Below are positions 1 to 9,800 of a stretch of 12,922 nucleotides of DNA, piece after piece. The stretch is from Hyphochytrium catenoides (taxonomy: Eukaryota; Sar; Hyphochytriomycetes; Hyphochytriales; Hyphochytriaceae). The notes beneath the pieces are model-generated. The model ran no database searches. It had not been told where the DNA came from and worked only from the letters and a program-made list of their open reading frames with translations. Positions within the stretch are counted from its first letter, which is position 1. The number at the start of each line of letters is the position of its first letter. Both the position numbers and the translations under genes were made by a program. The stretch covers positions 1 through 12,922 of the forward strand of contig FLMG01002309.1 of NCBI GenBank assembly GCA_900088475.1. Reading direction: 5' to 3'.

Positions 1-258
1 CCCCCCTCTCTCTCTCTTCTCTCTCTCTCCTCTCACTCGCTCTCTCGCTCGGTGCTCTCAGTACCTCATTCGGTCTCTTTCTTCCCCTCTCTCTTCTGCT
101 CTCTCTATATCTCTCTCTCTCAGAGGCTCGCGATTCTCAACTTTTATCACTCCAGCTCTTCGCACTTTTTGTCTCTCTCTTTATACCATCCTCCCCTCCT
201 CCCCCTCTTATGGTACGACCGACACTCTCTCCCTCTCTCCCAGTATCTCTTCCCTCTT
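1..258. repeat. Pyrimidine-rich low-complexity tract with CT microsatellite runs
   Basis: The plus strand is almost entirely C and T, with several short perfect CT runs (at the very start and around 110-121). The open frame here translates only to Ser/Leu/Pro-rich low complexity, as any CT repeat would, so I do not call it coding. Similar CT-rich tracts fill the introns of the downstream plus-strand gene, so this could be an upstream intron, a 5' UTR or promoter-proximal sequence of that gene. Confidence 0.8.
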
Positions 259-583
259 GTTCAAAGCTAATGATCAGGAATCAAAGTCCTTGACGCTTTC
301 TGTCTTCAGTTCACTCTAGGCCCCTATATTGCTTCTCTTCTCTCTCATGCTGAGCCTGTCCTTCCATCATCTTGGCTTTTGGGCTCTTCCAAAGCCCCTG
401 TCAATGGTGGCTGTGAGGACAGCTCAGCCACCCGCTATCTGATGTGAGCCGGTCAAGAGGTCACCGACTCTGTCGACCATAGAGGCTTAATGTTGCCCTT
501 CCACCTCTGAATCAGGGACCGCTGGCATACTTCCCGATCAATAGTCCTTCTCGTTACTTTCCCAATGCGATGAGCTCTGCCAG
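259..583. other. 5' flank of the IQ-motif gene; no gene seen
   Basis: Mixed-composition sequence between the CT tract and the first supported start codon at 584. I see no credible coding frame, tRNA or recognisable promoter element. It probably holds the 5' UTR and promoter of the plus-strand gene, or an unrecognised upstream exon and intron. Confidence 0.5.
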
Positions 584-3500
584 ATGGCGTACACTATCCC
601 GAACATAGCCTCGCGTCCTCGGAGCAACAATGCCCCGGAGGCGCCGCCACGCAATGGCATTCCTAGGCTGAGAGGAAGAGTCAAGCTCCCATCTATGGAA
701 CCCTCTCCATCGGACTGGGAAGACGATAAAGGGAAAGAGGAGGAAGAAAGCTTCCTCCTGAGTCGTAAAGATCTCAATGAAAGTGTCAGGAAAGCAAGAG
801 AAAGAGCACTTGACAAACTAAAGAGGAAGAGGCAGCAAGTGCAAGAGAGAAACCAAAGGAAGCCATCGGGAAGCAGCGCTCTACTCTTCGGCTTTGATGA
901 GAGGAAGGAGTACGATAACGAAGAGAGAAAGCGCTCTCTCACCCCAGCGCTGCATACCTCTACGTCATCCTATGGGAGGAAGGAGCAAGATAAGGACCAG
1001 AGTGCAACTGACCCACTTCACCCTGCTGCTTCTCCAGAGAAACAGATAAACCCGCAGACTTCTTCCCTTTCTCATTCTTCTTCCTTTCAACCAGCGACTG
1101 CTGAAGAGTTCATAAGAACTGGGCGGCCTTCCTTGGCGGGTGTGACGCCCATCCAAGAAGGGACTAGCTCCCTCCCAGAATTGGCTGAGAACACGGAGGA
1201 AGGAGATGAGGAGAGCCAAGAGGAAGACACACGAGTGTCAGGAAACGAGAAAGTGGAGCGGCCCCAGGTGCCAAGCCCACAGCATGGCCGGGATGGGTCA
1301 AGAATCATTGAAGCGGTTGTCCCTTTCGCTGCTGCTAACAAATCGCCTTTGCCACTTAACAAGCTCTCGAAGGTGCCTAACCTGTACAGCTTGAACGATC
1401 ATCCGTCCAATCTCTCCTCATCTCTACCTCCTTTTCCTCTATGACTAGGATGGCTGTTCCTCTCGGCGTTAAGTCCATTCCTTCTCCTGTCTCTCTTAGC
1501 CCAGTGTTTTCTCCAAGAGGAGGAAGCTTCCCTTATTCCCTCATCTTTCTTCTTGGTCTGCTTTTGGGAGTTATGTGGGTCTCTGTCCCCAACCCAATAG
1601 CGTTCTCATTGACTTCAATTGTCGAAACAGTGCCCAGGGGATCCGCCGACCAGCGAGCAGAGAAAGACAGTTGTAGAAGAGAGAAGAGACGAGAGTTCTG
1701 GCCCTGTCGGGCACTCTCAAGCTTTGCCCTTAGAGCTTCCAACTGGCAGAAGCAGGTACATTTGCGTGGAAAATAGCTTGGACAGCCAAATACGCTTGGT
1801 GTTTCTCTTTGCTGTGACCGTCCTTCCCCTGGATGAAGTGCGAGTCGTTCTTTCCAAAGCCTTTCATCTGACCTTTCACTTCTGAAGCCGTAAGTTTTGA
1901 CTCTCTCTCTCTCTCTCTTTGGCTCGTTTGCTTAGTCACTGATGCTTTCTTCACTCTCCCCGCTTGCTGTCGTCCGTATCTTCCTAACACCTGCTGCCCG
2001 TGGGTTCATTTTGTCCCTTATTGCTCCTACCTCTCTTCCAACGGAATATATACGTTCAGCATACCCTCTATTTCATCCGAGTCCTCTCCATCGACTGGGC
2101 AAAAGACAGATGTATATTCCTTTATTGGCAATCCTTTGAGAGAGAGTCTCCAAGAGATTGAGAGCCGTGACCGCACCCAAGGGAAGCAAGAGCAAGAAGA
2201 AGCCATGAAGGAGAAAGAGAGAGAAGCGAGAGACGCTCAGGTTATGAGGCTAATCAAACAATCTAGTCTCTCCGGGACCGGGAAGTCTCCACCTATCATG
2301 GAGGCAGAGTCCAAGGTACGTTAGTTCAGTCCAAACTGTCGTTCCATCTTTTCCCTGTGACTACCACAACCCGCTTACGCATAGTGCCAAGGTGTCTTTC
2401 GTTCAACGGCGCTCTCTCAATCCCTTGTGGACTTTTTGCATGCGTCTCTCTCTCTTTTCATTCTTTTCTCCGGTGCCCAGAGCGTCTCTCTCTCTATGAT
2501 ACATATTCTGCTACTGTACTCTCCCTCTATCTTCGTATCTCTCTCTAGTCCTTCCCGCCTCTACTCATCATTATACCTCGCATTGCATCCATTGAGCGTT
2601 CCTACTTCTGCGTTAGTCGCTTGTCATGCCTGCGCACTAACTATCTCCCCGTGCCTGCTTGTAGGTACTCAAGGACATTATCCTGAGAGAGGACAGTCTA
2701 TCTACGCTGCGAATCCTCCTCTCTTCCATCCTTTCCCCTTATCTAGAGTACCCTCTTTCTGTCAGCAGACACTGGCACAAGAAAGGGTATCTGACTCAGG
2801 AAACAAGCAGTGAGACCAAGAGGCTTGAGAACACCGTGAGGAAGAGACAGGAAGAGATTAGGACGGCATTAGAGATTGTCCGTGAAGGTAAGAGAAAGAG
2901 CGACTGTAGAGTAAGAAAAAGAGAGACACAGAGACATTGGATAGGAAAGACTGAAGATTCTCTACGTCTCTTTTTCCTCATAAGAGTACTTACTAAGGTT
3001 GAATTCTGTCATGTCTTCTCTCTCCTTTGCCCCATTCCCTGCCACCGTTGTATGCCAGTTGGACTAAACGTGGTGCGAGGGATGAAGAGATGGCGGGAGC
3101 TGGTGGAGAAAGAAGGAAAGCAGCTTATTCCCTCTCCTTTCCTCTGGGAGCAAGAGAGTTATATGGAAAAGATGATGGGAGACCTCTCTTTTCTTCAAGA
3201 AAATGCCTTATTCCAGGACTGGCACGGAACGAAGGAGCTCTTTTCTCCTCTCTTCTCATCAGCCGTCCCTCTACTGGATAGCACTCTTCCTCTCTCCAGT
3301 CCCAATCTGGGACCTTTCCTAGTTCCCTCTCCGTCTCTCTCTCTCCAGTTGGAAAGGATGACGGATGAGCTGGAACGGAAGAGAGAGATATTGCGTATGA
3401 AGCTTAAAGCTAAAGCAATGAAGATTAGGCAGCGAAAGATCTCTGCCACCTACCGGGATCTGGAGCTTCTCAGCTCAAGAGTCTCGGAGCATGGGAAGGA

Positions 3501-6500
3501 ATCAGCACGCGGAGTAGCGGCAGGAATAGGTAAATTGAACTCTCTTCCTACTTGGTGGGAGGCTCTCTTCCAAGCGCAAAAGGCTAGTCATGTGTACTCT
3601 TGGTGCCCCGTCTCCTTTTTTTGCCTTCTTTTCTCTTCCTTAAGCTGGTCCTAGCTTTCCCTTCGTTTCACTCTTTCCCGTGCCCTCTCTGTTTCTCTGA
3701 CTCGCCTGATAACCGCTCATTACCTTTCTTCTTCCTGCTTCTTTAACTTCCTGTTGTTGACGCTGTTTTCCCTGGCAACATTCAGATGCCATCCTCTGTT
3801 GCCTCCTTCACACTGTTAGAACTGTGACGCGATCGACTGTCAGCCTCAGATCTCTCTCTCTCTTTGCCTTTCCAGGTGGCCATCCTGACTACCTAGAGCC
3901 ACCCGTGGGATATGAAGCAGAGTTCGACCTTCCGTTCCTCCTACCAAGCCAACCACTCATTCCTCCACTTCCCCAATCTCAACTTCAAGAAGTAGAAGAC
4001 TTGAAGAGGTTCATTGAGAGAGAAAGAGGTATCGAGGAAGAGCGAAAGAAGAGAGCCGAGGAAGCCGTAGCGAGCAGGGGTCGTATGGAGGCGTTCCTTG
4101 AGGAGGCGGATCAGAGGGTGAGCTAATGGAAGGGTCTCTAGATCTGCTTACATCGGATGCGCTTGCATATATCCTTTTAAACTTGTCCCTGGCTCTCCTG
4201 TCTCATCAGCTTTCTCTCTTCACGAGCTACACGTCGTTCTGTCCCGCCGTCGAGCCCATCCTTTCACCCTGTGTATCTCCTCTTCCCTGGTTCAATGCTC
4301 AATTTATGTCCCTCGGGCTGGGGCCGTCGATTCTCGTGCTCTCCGCCAACTCCGGTTTGAAATTCTTGTCATTTGCTGCACGAGCGCTTATCCTTGTTGT
4401 CAAACATCATCTATCCTGGCGTCATTACCCCGTCAGGTACGAAGTACTGTGACAGAGGTCGAGGCAGAGCCCACCAGCTTAGTTGAGAGTCTTCGAGAAC
4501 AGCAACAAAGTCCAAAAAGAAGAGCACGGGATAAAGGACAGAGCAGCGAACAAGATGGAGGAGAAGGCACAGCCCAAGGTAGCTGATGGTGGCATAGGTG
4601 GACAGCAAGAAGAGGAAGCTCCGAATCAATGCTCTGAGCTGTCTCCGTAGATCTTCTCTCTCTCTTGCCCTCTTTGCTCTCTAATTGCTACCAGCCCCGT
4701 CTTCTCTTCTTCCGGCTATTACTGCTAACATTGTCCACCTTTTAGAACCAGGAAAGCTTTCAACCGCTTCTGCACTATCCTCAGCTGGCCGAGCACCTCT
4801 GAGAGTCAACCTGGAGGTCCTGAAGCAGAGGCTAGCCAAGGAAGAGCAGAATAAGAGCAGAGAAAGAGAAGAAAAGATGCCCACCTTTACGGGCATCAGG
4901 GGCTCTCTGGTAAGGAATCGCGGGTCAGGTTCGACCTCCATACGCCGCAATCGCTGCTATGGAACTACACCTTCTTGCATAAGCTGTTGCAGCCCTGCCT
5001 TCCTTCTATAACCAATCGGACCATACAGACATAAGCCCTAAAGCACTCTTCGGCTAGTATGATCCCCTCTCCTTTGATCGCTGCGAAGTCCTTTTCTGCA
5101 TAATCTTGCCCTTCAAAGCTCTACTGCTTCTCGCTCCCTTCTATCCTCTCTCAGATGAATGCTGATGCTATCCTTTCGCTGGATAGATGCGCCGGAGACA
5201 GCCTCAAGCAGCTCCTCCTCCCCAGCAACCAAACACCGAGGTTACTGCGGCTTTAGAGCTCAGTAAAAGACTCAAAGCGGTCATCCGCATCCAGCGCTTC
5301 TATCGCAAACTGGTCGTCCTCCGGGCTCGGAGAGAGGAGACAAAGAAACAGCACGTCGCTGCTCTCTCCATTCAGAGGTTCTCCCGTCTGATGCTACAGA
5401 TGAATAGAGTACGAGCCTTGACGGAGAAAAGAAGCGCTGCCGCGTTAACAATCCAGAGGCTTCATAGAGGCCATCAAGCGCGGGCCACGTTCAAGCTGAA
5501 GTATCCCACGAGAGATCATGTCAGAGCAGAGGTAAGAGGCATGCTTTCTATATTAGTTGAGAGGCTGGTTAAAGGTGTGAAGAGTAGGAATACCTAGTAT
5601 GCTCTTGAACTGGAGATCCTTTACATAGTTAGACCTCCACTCTTTTCTCTCCAGCTCTTGCGCCAGGAACGCGTACGCCAGCTCAAGCACATTGGTGAGC
5701 TTCGACGTATTGGAAAGGAAGAGGAAGCGCAGCGGTTGATGGAGCAGAGAAGGAGGGAAGAGCAAGAAAGGCAGAGAGAGATGGTGGTGGTCAAGGTGCA
5801 GGCCCTGTACAGAGGCTACCAAGCAAAGCGTGTCTATCCTGCTCTTCTCGCCGATTATCGCAAGGAGATGGCGGTGTACACCAAGCAAGTGCTCCAGCTG
5901 CAGGTAAGCTTTCAGAAAGACGTTCCTTCGTCCAACAATTTACTTCTGCTCTTTGTTTGCCCTCAGCCCTTTTCTCTCTCATTATCGTTCCTCTTTGTTT
6001 GTCCTAAGATGGCTAATGCTTATCTCTTCTCGTTCACTCTTGTGCCCATCTAGGCCAACATCCGTATGTTTATGGCTGTCCAAAAGCTGCAGAGGCTCCA
6101 GAAGCAGAAAGCAATAGATAAACTCAGGAAGCAGAAGAGGGCAGCAATCAAGATTCAAAGCTGCTACAGAGGACACAGAGGGAGACATGAGGCCAAGATC
6201 CGGAGGAGAGTGAAGCTACTTCGAGAGGAGATAGCCCAGCAGGAGCAAAGAGGAGAACAACAGTCATCAACAGCAGCCGCTCTATCTCTTGAGAGCGGAG
6301 GACGAAAGCGGAGGTCATCCTTGCATGGCTCTGAACTTGCAAGAGCGCGGCCAATTCAATTGGTCGAGAGAAGAAGAGGCTCTCTCACATTACGTTCCTC
6401 TCTTCCTCCTCCAGCAAAGCCTATTCTAGAAAACGATGACGAAAGTAGAAGAGAGACGAGCACGGTTTTGACTGACTGGGAGCACTTAAAGGTCAAGCAT

Positions 6501-6623
6501 ATGACCTTGCAAGGAGAACTAAAGGGACAAGGCGGCAAGACCCTACCTACAACCCTTGGCACAGACAAGAGAAACTTGGCACCTGTGACGGCGAGGTCTT
6601 TCAGGGCCACACCACGACGGTAG
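584..6623 (+). CDS. Multi-IQ-motif coiled-coil protein, probable calmodulin-binding scaffold (11 exons)
   Basis: Proposed exons: 584-1372, 1631-1755, 2060-2315, 2665-2887, 3059-3529, 3876-4117, 4437-4578, 4746-4909, 5187-5531, 5655-5903, 6054-6623 (TAG stop). All junction phases agree and the joined CDS is 3576 nt (1191 aa). Every intron is GT-AG, and most end in a strong pyrimidine tract plus AG. Seen in the protein: an N-terminal third rich in Ser, Pro, Glu and Lys (disordered), charged coiled-coil segments (about residues 60-95, in exon 3, and in exon 10), then five IQ motifs between about residues 835 and 1050, and a basic tail ending in ATPRR. IQ motifs bind calmodulin or related EF-hand light chains, so a scaffold or cytoskeletal role is inferred. 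I do not recognise the family; no myosin motor, kinase or GAP domain is visible. The weakest parts are the first intron (donor GTGCCT at 1373) and the exact start. Confidence 0.75.
1901..1920. repeat. CT microsatellite inside an intron
   Basis: A run of about nine CT units followed by TTT, lying inside the second intron (1756-2059) of the IQ-motif gene. It is one of many short CT runs in this gene's introns (others near 2448, 2488, 3336 and 3855). Confidence 0.85.
5277..6194 (+). other. Array of five IQ motifs
   Basis: The motifs are encoded at 5277-5333 (AVIRIQRFYRK), near 5358-5400 (AALSIQRFSR), near 5439-5483 (AALTIQRLHRG), 5784-5834 (VVVKVQALYRGYQAKR) and 6141-6194 (AAIKIQSCYRGHRGR). Each follows the (I/L/V)Qxxx(R/K)Gxxx(R/K) pattern, fully or nearly so; the second lacks the Gly. 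The first three lie in one exon, with their central Gln codons exactly 27 residues apart. The fourth and fifth are on separate exons, preceded by Glu/Arg/Lys-rich helices. Known of the family: such motifs form helices that bind calmodulin-like proteins. Degenerate Gly positions in motifs 1 and 2 suggest calcium-independent or weaker binding there, which is inference. Confidence 0.9.
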
Positions 6624-6843
6624 TAGCATCTTGGCCATCTTCAAGTATCTTTACGATGCCGCTGAGGCTTCGCGATGGCCAAACTTCAGCAGGCTTGTTT
6701 GCTATTTATTGCTCGTTAGCCAGAAGGTATCGTATGAGCTCAAGAGTATAAGGGGACAGTAAGATCTTCTCTAAGAGGGTACGAGAAGGAAGCACAAGCC
6801 ACCAGAAATGGTCACGACGGAGGGAGGGAACTCTGGATGATAG
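6624..6843. other. Convergent intergenic spacer between two 3' ends
   Basis: This spacer separates the TAG stop of the plus-strand IQ gene from the TAG stop of the minus-strand MAU2/SCC4 gene, so the two genes are tail to tail and their 3' UTRs probably overlap. I see no canonical AATAAA on either strand. A 9-bp perfect inverted repeat, TTGGCCATC at 6631-6639 and GATGGCCAA at 6674-6682, starts just after the IQ-gene stop and could fold with a 34-nt loop. Confidence 0.6.
6631..6682. repeat. Inverted repeat (9-bp arms) after the IQ-gene stop
   Basis: The arms TTGGCCATC (6631-6639) and GATGGCCAA (6674-6682) are exact reverse complements. The position between convergent genes is compatible with an RNA hairpin in the 3' UTR of either transcript. 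An arm of 9 bp is short enough to arise by chance, so a function is only a suggestion. Confidence 0.4.
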
Positions 6844-9800
6844 CTAGAAGGCGCTGTTTGCCATTGCGAGGAGCTTTCCCTCCTGCTTAAGCTGGGCCTG
6901 TCTGGAAGCCCACACTTTGGCTCTTCTAGACCATTTCTTCTCGGCTCTCTGAGACTTCTCCATGTCCTGGTGTCGCTGAAGAAACAAACAGAGCATCAGT
7001 TAGACATCGGACTTCACATGAGAAGAGGAATTGGTTGTGCAGCGGCGCGAGGATAGAGTCACGGACGCATCACCTATCGCTGGCAACAAGGATAGCAGCA
7101 CCCACCTGACACAGCTGATATATAGCAAAGAGCGTTTCCATGCTTAGACCCATCAGCTTCATCTTCTGCGCTAGCTGTAGCGCATTTTTGAGCGATGTCT
7201 GGAGAATAAAAGACATCAGTTAACTTCTATGGAGTATTTTCAAAGCACACGTAAGCAATATAAAGCCCACGGTGAGTGAGAGGTGGGAAAAGACCGACAC
7301 AAGGAGACAAAGATGGTATAAGCTCTGTCTGTCACTAGACCAATCAAGAGAGATGACAAATGTATGGGGAGAAAATGAAATGAAATAGGTTTCCTGGTGC
7401 GCGGTGAGGAGCTATGTTCATCATGACCTGGCCATCCATCTCTAATCCTCGTCCGAGGAATATCTTTCCCATCAAAAGCATTAGTTCACACGACAAGACG
7501 TCATTGTGCAGAACTGTCGAGGCGGCTTCTAAAGCCTCCCTGAGGTGCGGTAAAGGATCGAAGGCCATGATACTTTGTGGGATCGGGCGGCCATCTGTAC
7601 TCGCCAGCTGGGCCGCAACCCAGCGCGTGTAAGCAACGTAAAAAATTGCGCTGAGGCTCTTGTTTCTTAGACTGTCAACATTCCTTTTTAGCACTTCCGG
7701 TTGAATTAGCTGAGACACCACGTCTAGGCACTTTCTGGACGGTCTGGCCTCCTGGAACTGCGGCATAGACAGAAGAGCATGTTAGAGAACTGACAACAGC
7801 AGGGGCCGAGGCCGCCTGTAGATCATGGCGAAGATTCTCAAGTTGTATCCTGGCTACTTCACGATTGGGCACACCGAGGTGACCAAGGATGAACAAGGCG
7901 CAAGATTGATATGCCATTTCTTTGCCTAGTCATTACCTGGATCGACTCCGCTGAAGTGGTATCTTTAGCAGGAAGTGGAGTGACAAGAGTGTAGAACACT
8001 TGACTTGCTGTCCAAGTAGCAAAAGAAGCATCTTGAAGGCTTCGAGATATCTCCATAGCCCGTACGAGTTTCAGGATGGCTTCGTCCACGTATTGCCAAG
8101 AATGTAGCAACTGGCCAATGACAATATCTGTGAACACGCGGCTACCAGGGTTCCAACGCCAAGGGAGAAGTAACTAACCTCTGACAACCGGAGGAGAAAG
8201 CGGCACGTCACAATCTTCCGGTTGAGTAGTGGCACAGACGAACCAATCAAGCTTCTCTGCTCCTGTAAAGCAGCAATGCCCTGGAGTTCTCCTTGAGAGA
8301 TACACAGCGCAGCCTGGTGGAGTGAACAAGCGGGTAGGAGAGTATGACATGAAGCATATCAGAGAGTACAAGGGCGACACCCAAGAGATCGATACCGTGA
8401 CAAGCCGACACTTGGGAAGGCTTCGCAAGGCTCACCTGACAGTCTAACAGGGCCAATTTAACGTTGGCGGCAAAAGAAGCTTGTACTATTGATGGGCGTG
8501 ACGCAGCCATACGTGGGTTAAGCTCCATCAAGCCTTGACTTACGCAAGTTGTCGCGGTATCAGGGTCCCACGAGACAGTCAGTGCGGCACTACAAAGAGG
8601 CGGTGGTGGAACACAATGAGCTTCAAAGTTGCAAACTACATCTGCCTCATAGCGTTACAGCTCACCTCAGCATGATCGTGAAGGAGGCAAGTAGGTCAAA
8701 ATCTATCCATTCCCACCAAAGCTCTAAGCGGCGATAAGTAAAAATGTTAGACAGCCACTACCCTATGAGGACGACGGTGAGGAATAATTTACCTTCTTCT
8801 GCTGTGTAGGACAGGACACGCGCTGCTTCCGCCTGCAACTGAGCTAGGAAAGGTTGTGCCTTCGAATAGTTGGACTCCCTACGAAGAGCAGCTAACATCA
8901 GTCATAGAATTCTTGAAACCAGCAACTTCCCCACTACACTATCTCTTGGCCCACTCCTTATGGCTGCATCCATTGCTCGTCGGCTAGGGCAGGCCAAACC
9001 CTCCATTACCTGTCAGTTCAATCTCTCCGTTCCCCTCACGAGCCCGACTGTTACTCTACTTACTGGCAGACTTTATTTATCCGTAGTACTGAGTCAATGC
9101 AGGAGAGAATGGCTGCCTCTTTGCTCTCATGAGAAATAAGCCTCCGCGCTAGGGTTAGGGCCTCAAAGAGCGCTGCCAGCTCATCTTCCGCCCAAGGCGG
9201 ATGGCGAAGCACATATTGTATCTCGACCGCGGTTAGAAGGGCCTATAAGGACGGAGACAATAGTGAGTCCCAATTGTCTTACGGATAGAGGTCATACGGC
9301 CGAAGATTTACCTGAAGGCTGGGGTTGCTAATCCCCTGTCCCACCGCTTTCGCTCTCGCAATAAATACCCTAAATTGGCTCACTTCTGAGCAGTTGATAG
9401 CGTATTCTGAGGCCGCAGAAAGCAAAGTGCTTGAGAGGAAAGCCTTCCAGTTTATGTCGCTGCTTGTCAAATCAAAACGTGGGTGAGAGAGCTCTCACTG
9501 TAAGCCTCAATAGTTTTAGACTGAGTACTCCGAAAACTTAATGTCCAAAGCACACAATGACAGGGCTCAATTGGTCTTTACCTGCCCAGTTGACTCCCTA
9601 AAGAGAGAGCCTCAAAGAACTTCGCCTGATGAGACAGATCCGAAAGCTTTGTAAGCGAAAACAGGCAGCGACACCTCAACAGCCTGATGAGCCAGGCCAT
9701 CTGCTCTTGATCCGCCAGCTGAATCTTTGCCATCAGTTACTAACAGGGAATAGCTGCATGGACTTATCAACGTACGCGGATCTGATTGATTAGACTTTCA

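Noticed and set aside
52-270. Plus-strand open frame in the CT tract
   Set aside because: Pure Ser/Leu/Pro low complexity from CT repeats, with no splice context or domain.
538-942. Minus-strand 134-codon open frame
   Set aside because: Antisense shadow of the Glu/Lys/Arg-rich first exon of the IQ gene; Leu/Ser-rich as expected for the reverse complement.
7926-7936. An 11-nt GT...AG mini-intron GTAATGACTAG
   Set aside because: Far below any known intron size, and its removal would not restore the downstream frame.
7937-8127. CFAP46-like ciliary protein identity for the minus-strand gene
   Set aside because: A local resemblance around ASQVFYTLVTPL exists, but several hundred residues precede it where CFAP46 has under 100. 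The whole protein is collinear with MAU2/SCC4, including both ends.
8229-8447. Plus-strand open frame opposite MAU2/SCC4
   Set aside because: Antisense to a phase-consistent exon and a CT-rich intron of the minus-strand gene; no independent support.
9064-9080. A tiny 16-nt intron at GTAAGTAGAGTAACAG (9063-9048)
   Set aside because: Too short for splicing. The acceptor at 8879 gives a phase-correct exon (QESNYSKAQPFLAQL), so a 185-nt intron is preferred.
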